A DNA stretch of 64,000 nt from an uncultured Oscillospiraceae bacterium (GCA_934573855.1 CAKTMF010000002.1:1-64000); one strand, 5' to 3'; positions 16,186 to 26,492 are shown, counted from the first letter of the stretch. Translations and numbers: made by a program. The notes: generated from the sequence alone by a model not told the origin.

Positions 16186-18174
16186 TTATCCCAGATAATC
16201 GTCTATCGCCGCGTAGACCTTTTTCAGCGCGGTCTTAACGTCCGTATCCTTGAACTGCGCGGCCGCGGCGCTCCTGTTTCCGCCGCCGCCGAGCTTTTCC
16301 ATTACTATCTGCATGTTCAGCTCTCCTATCGAGCGCGCGGAGGCGAACGCCCCGCCGTGGCCGTCGGGGGCCACGACTATCGACGCGTCGACGCCGGAGA
16401 TGTTCAGAAGCTCATCCGCCGCCTGCGCCGCGACGACGCGCTCCTGCGGCTCCTCGGGTGCCGCGATGGCGACGTTGCGGTAGAGCGTGGCGTTCTGCAT
16501 GATCTTGTAGCGCGAGATGGTGTCGTCCATATCCGTCTGCAGGAGCTTTTTCACGTCCGTGGTGTCAGCGCCCATGCGCCGCAGGTATGCCGCCGCGTCA
16601 AAGGTGCGCTCGCCGGTGCGGATGGTGAAGCTCTTCGTGTCGAGGACTATGCCGGAGAGTACCGCCTCGGCCTCGCAGCGGAGGACATCGTCCCGGTCGA
16701 GCTGCTCCTGCATCATCTCCGCGATCAGCTCGCACACGGAGGAGGCATAGGGCTCGATATAGCCCATGGCGGCGTTCTGGATATAGGTCGCGGCGACTCT
16801 GTGGTGGTCGATGACCGCCACGCGGTTGCAGGCCGTGAGCAGATCCGCGTCCTCCACCTGCTCCGGCCGGTTGGTGTCGACCACGACGAGGAGCGTTTTT
16901 CCGTCGGCTCTCAGGATGGCCTCCTGACGGCTTATGAACACGTCCTTGTACTCCGGCTCGGCAGATATGCGCGATATCAGCGCCGCGGAGGCGTTTTTCT
17001 TCAGGTCGATGACAATGTTCGCCTTCACGCTCTGCTTCCTCGCAAGGCAGCATACGCCGACCGACGCGCCGACGCTGTCGAGATCGGCGAATTTGTGTCC
17101 CATGACAAGGACCTTTGAGGAGTCGCGCATGAGTTCGGCGAAGGTGCTGGCCATGACGCGGGACTTGACCTTGGTGCGGGTCTCTATCTCAAAGCCGCGC
17201 CCGCCGTAGAACTCGAAGTTGAGGCGGTTCTTGATGACCGTCTGGTCGCCGCCGCGTGAGAGCGCAAGCTCCGCCGCGACGTTCGCGAACTGCAGCGCCT
17301 CGTCGAAGCCCGAGGCGTCCACCCCGAGGCCTATGCTTATCGAGGCGCTCACGCCGTTGGGGCTGACGACCTTGTGCAGCTGGTCGGTAATGCTGAACTT
17401 ATCCTCCTTCAGCTTCTCTACGCAGCGCTTTTCCATCACGATAATATAGCGGTCGCGCTCATAGCGGCGGATAAGGCCGTGGTAGTTCTCACACCACTGA
17501 GTGAGCTGGTCGTCGATGGCCTCGGTGAGGTCGTTCTTTATGCGGTCGGGCTGGTTCTTCAGCAGCTCGTCGAGATTGTCCGCGACGATTATGCCCGCGA
17601 CGGGGCGGGAGCTTTCGTACTCGCGGCGGATGTTGTCGTACTCGGTCACGTCCATCCAGTAGGTTATGCCCATGAAGGCGCCGTCCTCGTCGCTCTTCTC
17701 CGAGCGGACGATGTTGCCGTGGACGCGGTAGCGCTTCCCGCCGATCTCAAGGATGCCTGGGTACTGGGTCTTGCCCTCCATGAGCCATTTGCCGCTGAAC
17801 TCCGGCACCATGTCGGCAACGCGGGCGTCAAGGCGCGCCCCGGTGCTGCCGCACATGGTAAAGAACATCTCGTTGCCCCAGACTATGCGCGAGTCCTCGA
17901 GCCGGAACACCGCGATTGGCAGCGGGAAATTCATGAGCGTGTTGTTTTTCGCCGTTTCGGTGTCGTAGGTCACCGACTCGATGTAGGCCGCGAGCTGCTT
18001 TCGCTTTCTTCGGCTCACGATGAGCGAGTAGATGACGAGCAGCAGTATCACGGCTCCCTCGGCCGCCGCCAGCTCGTACATCTTGAAAAACAGCGTTGCC
18101 GCCGCAAACAGCACCATGAAGAACAGGTGCATGCGTACATTCGGCTCGGCAAGCCTCTTCAGATTTTTGTTCAT
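16186..18174 (-). CDS. gdpP: Cyclic-di-AMP phosphodiesterase GdpP
   Basis: A 662-residue membrane phosphodiesterase that hydrolyses c-di-AMP to pApA. Two N-terminal membrane segments (about 15-55) are followed by a PAS-like domain (about 75-175), a degenerate GGDEF domain (about 190-320) and the catalytic DHH/DHHA1 part. Metal ligands are visible: H360, D364 and D366 in GHKFADLD, D433, DHH at 456-458, and D512. GGGGN at 629-633 is the DHHA1 loop. It heads the operon gdpP-rplI-dnaB-tilS-hpt-ftsH, and its promoter lies at 18222-18250. All expected catalytic residues are present, so it is probably active in controlling c-di-AMP and hence wall and osmotic homeostasis. Confidence 0.94.
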   Translation of the reverse strand: MNKNLKRLAEPNVRMHLFFMVLFAAATLFFKMYELAAAEGAVILLLVIYSLIVSRRKRKQLAAYIESVTYDTETAKNNTLMNFPLPIAVFRLEDSRIVWGNEMFFTMCGSTGARLDARVADMVPEFSGKWLMEGKTQYPGILEIGGKRYRVHGNIVRSEKSDEDGAFMGITYWMDVTEYDNIRREYESSRPVAGIIVADNLDELLKNQPDRIKNDLTEAIDDQLTQWCENYHGLIRRYERDRYIIVMEKRCVEKLKEDKFSITDQLHKVVSPNGVSASISIGLGVDASGFDEALQFANVAAELALSRGGDQTVIKNRLNFEFYGGRGFEIETRTKVKSRVMASTFAELMRDSSKVLVMGHKFADLDSVGASVGVCCLARKQSVKANIVIDLKKNASAALISRISAEPEYKDVFISRQEAILRADGKTLLVVVDTNRPEQVEDADLLTACNRVAVIDHHRVAATYIQNAAMGYIEPYASSVCELIAEMMQEQLDRDDVLRCEAEAVLSGIVLDTKSFTIRTGERTFDAAAYLRRMGADTTDVKKLLQTDMDDTISRYKIMQNATLYRNVAIAAPEEPQERVVAAQAADELLNISGVDASIVVAPDGHGGAFASARSIGELNMQIVMEKLGGGGNRSAAAAQFKDTDVKTALKKVYAAIDDYLG

Positions 18175-18221
18175 CTTTATCCTCCAAGGACAGCTGTCCC
18201 ATTTTAGTGCATTATTAAGAT

Positions 18222-18250
18222 ATTATAGCAAACCCGGATTATCTTTACAA
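18222..18250 (-). promoter_or_regulatory. Promoter of the gdpP-ftsH operon
   Basis: On the minus strand TTGTAA (18245-18250), 17 bp, TATAAT (18222-18227). No clear terminator is visible in the 8 kb downstream until ftsH ends. Confidence 0.7.
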
Positions 18251-18354
18251 CGATAATTTTCACGGCAAGAAGAATAATAGATAATGTCCTGTTTATTATT
18301 TCGCCTCGGCTCGGAGACGGGCATGTCCCGTCATTTCAAAAGGAGGTAAAAGCT

Positions 18355-19383
18355 GTGAAGGCTGTCATTATGGCGGGGGGCGAGGGTACGCGGCTCAAGA
18401 GCATTACCGGCGATGCGCCGAAGCCTCTCGTCCCGCTCTGCGGCGCGCCGCTGATGGAGCATATAATACGTCTCCTGCGCGATAACGGCTTTACCGATAT
18501 CTGCGCGGCGGTGAAATACCGCGCCGGGGACATATCCGGGCGCTTCGGCGACGGGAGCGCGCTGGGCGTCTCCCTCACCTACCGGACGGAGGAGGAGGCG
18601 CGCGGCACCGCGGGCGCGGTGAAAAACTGCGAGGATTTCTACGGGGACGAGGATTTTCTGGTGATAAGCGGAGATGCCGCCTGCGATTTTGAGCTCTCGC
18701 GGCTCATGCGTGAGCATAAAAGGCGCGGCGCGGCGGTAACTCTGGCGCTGTACCGCCACAGCGAGCCTCTGCGCTTCGGTCTGGCCGTGACCGACGGCGA
18801 GGGCTTTGTCCGCAGCTTCATTGAAAAGCCCGACTGGCCCCACGTCGTGACCGACCTTGTGAATACGGGGATATACGTCGTCTCGCCGCGCGTGATGGCG
18901 CTCGTGCCGTCCAGCCGTCCCTTCGACTTTGCGAAGGACCTCTTCCCGCTGCTCCTTGATCGCGGCGAAAGGCTGCTCGGCGTTCCCATGGAGGGCTACT
19001 GGTGCGACGTAGGCACGCCGCTCTCCTATTACCGCTGCTGTGCCGACGCGCTCGAGGGCAAGCTCAAAATAACCCTGCCCGACACCTTTCTCCCCGCGCC
19101 GCCCCCCGGTGAGGACTGCGAGGACGGCGAGGGCGAAAGCACGGAGCTTCTCTGCGCCGACCGCGCGTGGCTCATGGGCGCGATGAGCGAGGCGCTGATG
19201 GATATGGGCGCGGACTACTCCGACGGTCTGAGCCTGAACACCCCGCGCTTTGAACTGCACGTCTCGCCGCTGTGCCGCTCCTCCGCGCTTCGCATAAGCG
19301 TGAAGGCCGACGACGCGGAGTTCGCGCGCTCGCTGTGTCTCTCCGCGCGGGAGCTTGCCGAGGCGCTCGAGCGGGAGCGGTGA
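18355..19383 (+). CDS. Sugar-1-phosphate nucleotidyltransferase, internally shortened fusion
   Basis: A 342-residue protein. Residues 1-230 are a complete nucleotidyltransferase (AVIMAGGEGTRLKSITGDAPKPLVPL is the NTP-binding site, ISGDAACDF the DxD-like site, FIEKP the sugar site, GYWCDVG the end). Clostridial relatives are usually over 700 residues because a phosphomannomutase follows. Here the mutase is missing except for what looks like its last domain: about 268-342 contains an SDGLSLNTPRFELHVSPLC segment resembling the DG....WVLVRPSGTEP phosphate-binding loop and a trailing helix. The body of the mutase appears deleted. It probably makes GDP- or another NDP-sugar, but the mutase activity must be gone. 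The start is GTG, with AGGAGG 8 nt upstream. Confidence 0.75.
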   Translation: MKAVIMAGGEGTRLKSITGDAPKPLVPLCGAPLMEHIIRLLRDNGFTDICAAVKYRAGDISGRFGDGSALGVSLTYRTEEEARGTAGAVKNCEDFYGDEDFLVISGDAACDFELSRLMREHKRRGAAVTLALYRHSEPLRFGLAVTDGEGFVRSFIEKPDWPHVVTDLVNTGIYVVSPRVMALVPSSRPFDFAKDLFPLLLDRGERLLGVPMEGYWCDVGTPLSYYRCCADALEGKLKITLPDTFLPAPPPGEDCEDGEGESTELLCADRAWLMGAMSEALMDMGADYSDGLSLNTPRFELHVSPLCRSSALRISVKADDAEFARSLCLSARELAEALERER

Positions 19384-19396
19384 AATAAAAAAAGCA

Positions 19397-19426
19397 TTGC
19401 GCCGGCGCCCCTTTGTAAGGTATAAT
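19397..19426 (+). promoter_or_regulatory. Promoter of the LUD-domain gene
   Basis: TTGCGC (19397-19402), 18 bp, TATAAT (19421-19426). It lies inside an inverted repeat whose second arm covers the ribosome binding site. Confidence 0.65.
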
Positions 19427-19454
19427 CCCGGTGGGAATACTTTATACAAAGGGG
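19408..19454 (+). promoter_or_regulatory. Inverted repeat spanning promoter and ribosome binding site
   Basis: CCCCTTTGTA (19408-19417) is the exact reverse complement of TACAAAGGGG (19445-19454). The first arm is in the promoter spacer, the second contains the AAAGGGG ribosome binding site. RNA started at this promoter would lack the first arm, whereas read-through RNA from the upstream gene would fold and hide the site. It may instead be a protein-binding operator. Confidence 0.45.
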
Positions 19455-19461
19455 TGCGATC

Positions 19462-20052
19462 ATGAATATCGAAAAAACCATAAAGAGCCTTGAGCTTCGC
19501 CGCTTCAAGGTCAGCCACTTCGCCACGTCAGCCGAGGCCGCCGACTATCTCTGCGGCGCGATACACGGCACCTCCGTCGGTATCGGCGGGAGCAAAACCG
19601 TCGACCAGCTCGGCATTTACGAACGTCTCACCGAAAATAACGAGGTATACTGGCACTGGAAGGTCCCCGGCGCGGAGACGCTGGAAAAGGCCAATGCCGC
19701 CCATGTCTATCTCAGCTCCGCCAACGCGATCTCCGAAAACGGCGAGATACTCAACATCGACGGGCGCGGCAACCGCCTCGCCGGTCAGGTGTACGGAAAC
19801 AAGAAGGTCTACATAGTGGCCGGCACGAACAAGATATGCCCGGACTTCGACTCCGCGCTCTACCGCGCGCGCAACGTCGCCGCCGTGCAGAACTGCCGCC
19901 GCTTTGAAAACTCCAACCCCTGCCGCATAGACGGCAAATGCCACGACTGCCGCATGGAGAGCCGTATCTGCAACGCGCTGCTGGTGCTGTGGGGGCCGAT
20001 GATGGGCATGGAGACCGAGATCGTCCTCATCGACGAAGAGCTTGGAATGTGA
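19462..20052 (+). CDS. LUD-domain (LutC/YkgG-like) protein
   Basis: A 196-residue cytosolic protein with a LUD (DUF162) fold (VGIGGSKTVDQLGIYERL near 37-54, HVYLSSANAISENGEILNIDG near 80-100, VYIVAGTNKICPDFDSAL near 115-132). A cysteine-rich C-terminal stretch follows (NPCRIDGKCHDCRMESRICNALL), which could bind metal or an iron-sulfur cluster. Characterised LUD proteins act in lactate oxidation (LutC), but lutA and lutB are not present, so this stand-alone version has an unknown task. It has its own promoter and AAAGGGG ribosome binding site and is followed 9 nt later by a cupin gene. Confidence 0.8.
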   Translation: MNIEKTIKSLELRRFKVSHFATSAEAADYLCGAIHGTSVGIGGSKTVDQLGIYERLTENNEVYWHWKVPGAETLEKANAAHVYLSSANAISENGEILNIDGRGNRLAGQVYGNKKVYIVAGTNKICPDFDSALYRARNVAAVQNCRRFENSNPCRIDGKCHDCRMESRICNALLVLWGPMMGMETEIVLIDEELGM

Positions 20053-20061
20053 GGCGGGCGC

Positions 20062-20415
20062 ATGAGTATCGTAAGACGCGCCGATGAGCGCCCGTATTCC
20101 GAAAAGCAGCTTTTCGGCGGCGAGGGTGTGGCCGAAATGCACCCCATACTCAACGGAGCCGAAGAAATGTACGGCAAGGGCCGGCTTTTCAACCACGTCT
20201 TTCTCAAAAAGGGCTGTGAGATAGGCTGGCACATCCATCACGGCGACGGTGAATGCTACTACATTCTCAGCGGCCGCGGCGAGTACAGCGACAACGGCAA
20301 TGTCGTCACCCTCGGCCCCGGCGACATGAGCTTCGTCGGCGACGGCGAGGGCCACAGCCTGAAAAATAACGGCGACGAGCCGCTCGAGCTCATCGCGCTG
20401 GTGCTGTATGTGTGA
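20062..20415 (+). CDS. Small cupin-domain protein
   Basis: A 117-residue single-domain cupin. The two conserved motifs are visible: GWHIHHGDGECYYILSGRGEY (motif 1 with three His and one Glu as metal ligands, about residues 54-74) and PGDMSFVGDGEGHSLKN (motif 2 with its His, about 86-102). Such proteins are metal-dependent isomerases, dioxygenases or binding proteins; nothing here identifies the substrate. It starts 9 nt after the LUD gene and is probably cotranscribed with it. A terminator at 20775-20813 closes the unit. Confidence 0.8.
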   Translation: MSIVRRADERPYSEKQLFGGEGVAEMHPILNGAEEMYGKGRLFNHVFLKKGCEIGWHIHHGDGECYYILSGRGEYSDNGNVVTLGPGDMSFVGDGEGHSLKNNGDEPLELIALVLYV

Positions 20416-20504
20416 GCCGCGCCGCGGCTGAGCGCGCGGAGCGTCCGCGTGTCCTCCGAAATTTCGGGCCGTTTCCCCTGTGAACAGACAGCACACGGGA
20501 GAAA

Positions 20505-20625
20505 CGATCCCCTCCCCTGCGGCGGGACTGAGAGAGCAAAAAGGGCTTCCCCCGAGGGAAAGGCGATACCCCCTATCGGCTCGCGGCGCTCGCCACTTCC
20601 CCCACTGGGGGAAGCATGAGCGGAA
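20505..20625 (+). repeat. Palindromic intergenic repeat, copy 2
   Basis: It contains CCCCTCCCCTGCG, the phrase CCTATCGGCTCGCGGCG (20572-20588) and the palindrome CTTCCCCCACTGGGGGAAGC. The same three elements occur at 32780-32860, in a different order of conservation, and the palindrome core also at 7277. Confidence 0.55.
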
Positions 20626-20774
20626 GATTCTCCATTCTCCTGCGGAGGGACGGAGCGAGAATAGCTTTATTGCACGCTCTTCCTACGGCTCTCCCCGAGG
20701 TATCCTGCTTTTTCCGCTGTGCGCCGCAGATATGCGGCCGACGGCGTTTCCCTCACCCTCTCATACATAAGAAA

Positions 20775-20813
20775 GCGCCCCGCGCAGCTCGTGATGTGAG
20801 CCGCGCGGGGCGC
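20775..20813. terminator. Terminator between cupin gene and histidine kinase
   Basis: The 11-bp arms GCGCCCCGCGC (20775-20785) and GCGCGGGGCGC (20803-20813) are followed on the plus strand by ATATTTATTTTTT. The genes on both sides converge, so it may serve both. Confidence 0.8.
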
Positions 20814-20826
20814 GATATTTATTTTT

Positions 20827-22716
20827 TCACCTGACCGTGGGCAGTCTCAGCACCACCTTGAAAAGGTCGCCGTCCACGAAAATGTCCAGCGTGCCGTGCT
20901 GAAGCTCCGCGAGGCTCTTCGCGATTGAAAGTCCAAGTCCGCTGCCCTCGCTGTTGCGCGAGGTGTCGCCGCGCACGAAGCGCTCCGTCAGCTCCTCGCC
21001 GCTCAGCTCGAGCCGGGCGCGGGAGATATTGCGGAAGGTCAGCACCGCGTCGCTCCCCTCGGTGTCGAGCGTGAGATATACCCTCGTCCCGTTTTGGGCG
21101 TATTTGAGGATATTGTTCATAAGGTTGTCGAAAATGCGCCACATGTGCCGGCCGTCGGCCATCACGGTCACAGGCTCTCCGGGCTTTTTCGTGACGAGCT
21201 CAAGGCCCTTTGCACCGAGGCGCTCCTGATATTCTCCCGCCGTCTGGTCGATAAGCACGCCCAGCTCGCAGCGCTCAAGGCTGACGGTGAGGTTCCCGGT
21301 GGACGCCTTGGAGGCCTCCATAAGGTCGTCGATGAGCTTCTTGAGCCGCGCGGACTGGCGGTCGATGACCTCGAGATACTCGCGCATTTTCTCGTTCTCG
21401 GGCTGCTCCTTCTCCATCAGGTCGACATAGTTTATGATGGAGGTAAGGGGCGTTTTTATGTCGTGGGAGACGTTGGTAACAAGCTCGCTGCGGAAGCGCT
21501 CGCTCCGTATGCGCTCCTCCACGGCCTTGGTCATGCCGCCGCGGATGTTGTTTATGTCCTCGCCGTGCGCCTTCAGCTCGCCGATCATCCTCGAGGTGTC
21601 GACGCTCGCGTTCATGTCGCCGTTCGCCACGGCGCGGGCGGCATTTCTGAGCTTCACGGCACACCAGAGGAGATACGCGGCCGCGGCCGTCAGTACGAGC
21701 TTTTCGACGAACCACAGGAACGTGAGCGTTCCGGGGCTGTAGCGGTTCAGCCGGAACATCACGAAGTCCGCGAGCAGCACCGCCGCCGCGATGAGTATGC
21801 CCCGGCTCGTGAGGGGCAGCTCGCGTACAAGCTCCCTGACCGCGCGCACGCCCTTTTTGAGTACGTCAAGCACAAATCGGAGTATTTTCCATATGAGCGT
21901 ATTTTTCCATATCGTGCCGGTCTTTGCGCGCACGGCGGTGCTCATGCTCCACCAGAGGAAGAAAAGCCCCGCGGCCAGCAGCAGGAACACGCTGAACGTC
22001 ACCATCGGGACGCTTATCTTGGAGCCTGCGCCGATGAGTACGGCGCATATGGTGATACCGCCTATAATCAGTACCGTGAAGATATCATAGGGTATCTTCT
22101 CGACGGCGGTGCCGCATATCTCCTCGCTCTCACGCCTGTGTCCCGCAGCGGAAAGCAGGAAAACGTACAGCGCCACGCCCAGCACGAAGGAGCCGAACAC
22201 CGCCCATATCGCGGTATAGCGCAGGTAATAGCCAGTTCCGAACAGCACCTTCACGTTGTATATCTTGTCCCGGTACTTAAGCTCGCTCTTCAGGCGCGCG
22301 GTGACCTTATACATATGCTGTATCGGCGACGCGTCAACAGCCTCAATGGAGGCGTCGCCGGGAGAGGTCAGGTCCGGCCACTCGGTCTTGTATGCGCTGA
22401 AGGTCTCCGTCCACTCGACCTTTTCGCCGTTGTAGTTGTCAAATATCACCTCGTCCCCTTCCTCGATGGTGATGGCGAGATTGGACGGCGGGACCACGCC
22501 CCTGTCATAGATGACCGTGTCGGCATATCTGTACGCCACGTCCCTCGCGGTGCCGTACACCGCCTGGGCATAGGCGTTTTCATAGCTGCCGCTGTAGGCG
22601 TCCCACTGGTCAATATACACGATGTCCGCGAAGGACGCGATAAACACCAGCACCAGCACGCACAGAAGCGCCGCTGCCGCGAGCTTTGCGCCGGTGCTGC
22701 TCTTGAGCTTTTTCAT
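20827..22716 (-). CDS. Membrane sensor histidine kinase
   Basis: A 629-residue kinase. An N-terminal membrane segment (about 8-30) is followed by an extracytoplasmic region of some 140 residues, then five more membrane segments between about 170 and 375, a HAMP-like stretch (KLRNAARAVANGDMNASVD), a dimerisation domain with the phosphorylated His in NVSHDIKTPLTSIINYV, and an ATPase domain with N, G1 (no canonical DxGxG; LTFRNISRARLELSGEEL in its place) and G2 (GSGLGLSIAKSL) boxes. The start ATG overlaps the stop of the response regulator as ATGA. The multi-spanning sensor part is typical of clostridial kinases that sense envelope stress or antibiotics, but the signal is unknown. Confidence 0.88.
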   Translation of the reverse strand: MKKLKSSTGAKLAAAALLCVLVLVFIASFADIVYIDQWDAYSGSYENAYAQAVYGTARDVAYRYADTVIYDRGVVPPSNLAITIEEGDEVIFDNYNGEKVEWTETFSAYKTEWPDLTSPGDASIEAVDASPIQHMYKVTARLKSELKYRDKIYNVKVLFGTGYYLRYTAIWAVFGSFVLGVALYVFLLSAAGHRRESEEICGTAVEKIPYDIFTVLIIGGITICAVLIGAGSKISVPMVTFSVFLLLAAGLFFLWWSMSTAVRAKTGTIWKNTLIWKILRFVLDVLKKGVRAVRELVRELPLTSRGILIAAAVLLADFVMFRLNRYSPGTLTFLWFVEKLVLTAAAAYLLWCAVKLRNAARAVANGDMNASVDTSRMIGELKAHGEDINNIRGGMTKAVEERIRSERFRSELVTNVSHDIKTPLTSIINYVDLMEKEQPENEKMREYLEVIDRQSARLKKLIDDLMEASKASTGNLTVSLERCELGVLIDQTAGEYQERLGAKGLELVTKKPGEPVTVMADGRHMWRIFDNLMNNILKYAQNGTRVYLTLDTEGSDAVLTFRNISRARLELSGEELTERFVRGDTSRNSEGSGLGLSIAKSLAELQHGTLDIFVDGDLFKVVLRLPTVR

Positions 22717-23405
22717 TTCTTTACCCTTTCCATCTTGTACCCCTGTCCCCAGACGGCCTTGACGTACCGCGGGTCGGAGGGGTCGATCTCGATCTTTTCC
22801 CGTATATGCCGGATATGTACGGCCACGGTGCTTTCCGCGCCGTAGGGCTGGTCGCGCCATACCTGACGGTAGATGTCGGCGGGTCTGAACACCTCGCCGG
22901 GGTGGCGCATGAGGAGCCGGAGTATTTCAAATTCCGTGGGGGTGAGGCTTATCGGCTCTCCGTCGACGGTGAACTCCTTGCTCTTGTCGTTGAGGGCAAG
23001 GCCGCCGTTTACAAGCTCCTCCGCCGCGGCGCTGCCGCCGAGGAGCATATAGCGCCGCAGCTGTGAGCGCACGCGGGCAAGAAGCTCCACGGGGTTGAAG
23101 GGCTTTGTCACATAGTCGTCCGCGCCGACGTTGAGTCCCAGTATCTTGTCCGTGTCCTCGCTTTTCGCGGTGAGGAGGATGACGGGGACGTTGCTCTTTT
23201 CCCGAAGCTTCGCCATTGCGCTGATGCCGTCCATCTCCGGCATCATGATGTCCATGAGGACAAGATGGATCTCCTCATTTTCAAGCGCTTTGAGCGCCTG
23301 CGCCCCGCTGTACGCGCAGACGGTGCGGTAGCCCTCGGCCTCGAGATATATTTTCAGCGCGGAAACGATGTCCCGCTCATCGTCGCAGATAAGTATGCTG
23401 TACAT
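22713..23405 (-). CDS. OmpR-family response regulator
   Basis: A 230-residue two-domain regulator. The receiver domain has the acidic pocket D8/D9, the phospho-acceptor D52 (LVLMDIMMPEMDG), a Thr near 80 and Lys in YVTKPF; the C-terminal winged helix of OmpR/PhoB type covers about 130-228 (ISLTPTEFEILRLLMRHPGEVFRPADIY). The ATG is preceded by GAGGTGAG. It is cotranscribed with the kinase, overlapping it by 4 bp, from a promoter at 23426-23454. Target genes are unknown. Confidence 0.92.
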   Translation of the reverse strand: MYSILICDDERDIVSALKIYLEAEGYRTVCAYSGAQALKALENEEIHLVLMDIMMPEMDGISAMAKLREKSNVPVILLTAKSEDTDKILGLNVGADDYVTKPFNPVELLARVRSQLRRYMLLGGSAAAEELVNGGLALNDKSKEFTVDGEPISLTPTEFEILRLLMRHPGEVFRPADIYRQVWRDQPYGAESTVAVHIRHIREKIEIDPSDPRYVKAVWGQGYKMERVKK

Positions 23406-23425
23406 TCTCTCACCTCTCGGCTGTT

Positions 23426-23454
23426 ATTGTACCTTATCAATGCTTAAAAACCAA
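23426..23454 (-). promoter_or_regulatory. Promoter of the two-component operon
   Basis: On the minus strand TTGGTT (23449-23454), 17 bp, TACAAT (23426-23431). Confidence 0.55.
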
Positions 23455-23540
23455 CCGGGAAAATAATTAAGATTTGTTTAATAAATCCACGGATGTTTTG
23501 TGGTATGCTGTATCCGGAAGATTTTGCGGAGGATGATCGC

Positions 23541-24158
23541 ATGAACGATAACTGGCTCGAGCTCGCCGTCCGCGTACAGAGCATAGCGCAGGCAGGGCTG
23601 TGGTACGGGAAGGACAAATACGACCGGGAGCGCTACGCGGAGCTGAGGGACATAGCCGCCGAAATGCTCGCCCTCCGGACGGATATGCCGGCGGAGAGGA
23701 TAGCGGGCCTCTTCTGCAATGAGAGCGGCTACCAGACGCCGAAGATAGACACGCGCGCCGCCGTGTTCATTGACGGAAGGCTACTGCTCGTCCACGAAAA
23801 CGACGGCTCGTGGTCGCTGCCCGGCGGCTGGTGCGACGTTGACCAGTCCGTCGCCTCCAACACGGAGAAGGAGGTGCGCGAGGAGACCGGCTTCACCGTC
23901 AGGGCGGAGCGGCTCATCGCCGTCCACGACTGGCGAAAGCGCAATGTGAAGGAGCATGTTTACGGCGTGATGAAGATGTTTGTCCTCTGCCGGTATGAGA
24001 GCGGCGAATTTGAGGAGAACATCGAGACGACGGGCATAGGACTTTTCGGCAGGGACGAGCTGCCCGAGGGCCTTGCCGCCGAGAAAAACACACGGGAGCA
24101 GATAGAGATGTGCTTCGGCGCGCTCGACGACCCCCGCGCCCCCACGCAGTTTGATTGA
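23541..24158 (+). CDS. NUDIX hydrolase with Nudt_N-type N-terminal domain
   Basis: A 205-residue cytosolic hydrolase. Residues 1-60 (NWLELAVRVQSIAQAGLWYGKDKYDRERYAEL) match the helical N-terminal extension of the ADP-ribose-pyrophosphatase-like subgroup. The NUDIX box is SLPGGWCDVDQSVASNTEKEVREETGF; the catalytic REVxEE core reads KEVREET and the first Glu of the box is Gln, which is a deviation. It probably hydrolyses an ADP-sugar or related nucleotide diphosphate. The start ATG has GGAGG at 9 nt. The gene stands alone and is followed by a terminator hairpin at 24201-24239. Confidence 0.85.
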   Translation: MNDNWLELAVRVQSIAQAGLWYGKDKYDRERYAELRDIAAEMLALRTDMPAERIAGLFCNESGYQTPKIDTRAAVFIDGRLLLVHENDGSWSLPGGWCDVDQSVASNTEKEVREETGFTVRAERLIAVHDWRKRNVKEHVYGVMKMFVLCRYESGEFEENIETTGIGLFGRDELPEGLAAEKNTREQIEMCFGALDDPRAPTQFD

Positions 24159-24200
24159 CGGGCGGGCATCCTGCCCTCCCCTGCCATGACATGCGGCAGC

Positions 24201-24239
24201 ACAGGCCCGCGGAGCGTTCATCATGCTCCGCGGGCCTGT
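24201..24239. terminator. Terminator between nudix gene and lepA
   Basis: A 15-bp perfect hairpin (24201-24215 and 24225-24239) is followed on the plus strand by ACTTTATC. The genes converge here. Confidence 0.75.
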
Positions 24240-24259
24240 ACTTTATCAATATCGATATA

Positions 24260-26065
<1,806 letters not shown>

Positions 26066-26072
26066 TGTAAAT

Positions 26073-26381
26073 TCACTCCGAAAACTCTTCCAGCGCCATT
26101 TCGGCCCTGTCTACTATCGCGCGCATCTGGTCGAAAAATCTTTTTGCGACGTCCGCGCTGCTCTGGCTGCCCTGCTCGTCGGAGCGGCACAGCAGGTAGT
26201 CCGCCGTCACTCCGTAATAGTCGCAGGCCCTGCACACGAAGCCCAGCCCCGGCTCGCGCGCGCCGTTTTCGTAGTGGCTCAGAAGCGCCTGACTGATGTT
26301 GAGGTCCGCGGCCGCCTGCCGCTGGCTGATGTTTTTCTGCCGGCGCAGCGCCGACAGGGTCTCTGGAAATGTTCTGTCCAT
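26073..26381 (-). CDS. Xre-family regulator cotranscribed with lepA
   Basis: A 102-residue protein with an N-terminal HTH_3 domain (about 5-62: NISQRQAAADLNISQALLSHYENGAREP holds the helix-turn-helix) and a C-terminal helix of about 30 residues. It is a likely DNA-binding regulator. The ATG at 26381 has GGAG at 6 nt. Its stop lies 7 nt before lepA, so it is made from the same RNA. Regulation of lepA by this protein is possible but only suggested by position. Confidence 0.85.
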   Translation of the reverse strand: MDRTFPETLSALRRQKNISQRQAAADLNISQALLSHYENGAREPGLGFVCRACDYYGVTADYLLCRSDEQGSQSSADVAKRFFDQMRAIVDRAEMALEEFSE

Positions 26382-26413
26382 GCCTGTCTCCGTTTTTCGT
26401 GATAACATCCAGT

Positions 26414-26442
26414 ATTATAGCGGCGCGAATTGCGTTTGTAAA
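26414..26442 (-). promoter_or_regulatory. Promoter of the xre-lepA operon
   Basis: On the minus strand TTTACA (26437-26442), 17 bp, TATAAT (26414-26419). Confidence 0.75.
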
Positions 26443-26463
26443 TAGAAAAATGGCTCCGCGCGC

Positions 26464-26492
26464 TTGAAAATGGCGCAAAGGGGTGGTAGTAT
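26464..26492 (+). promoter_or_regulatory. pta promoter
   Basis: TTGAAA (26464-26469), 17 bp, TAGTAT (26487-26492), 40 bp before the start codon. Confidence 0.65.

Larger units (their letters stand above)
20416..20826. other. 411-bp intergenic region with repeat and terminator
   Basis: Apart from repeat copy 2 (about 20505-20625) and the terminator at 20775-20813, I see nothing gene-like. Short open frames have no ribosome binding site. A further imperfect palindrome lies around 20628-20670 (ATTCTC...GAGAAT). Confidence 0.5.

Noticed and set aside
21094..22845. 583-codon open frame opposite the histidine kinase
   Set aside because: Antisense shadow; the kinase on the minus strand has H, N and G boxes and overlaps its regulator as expected.
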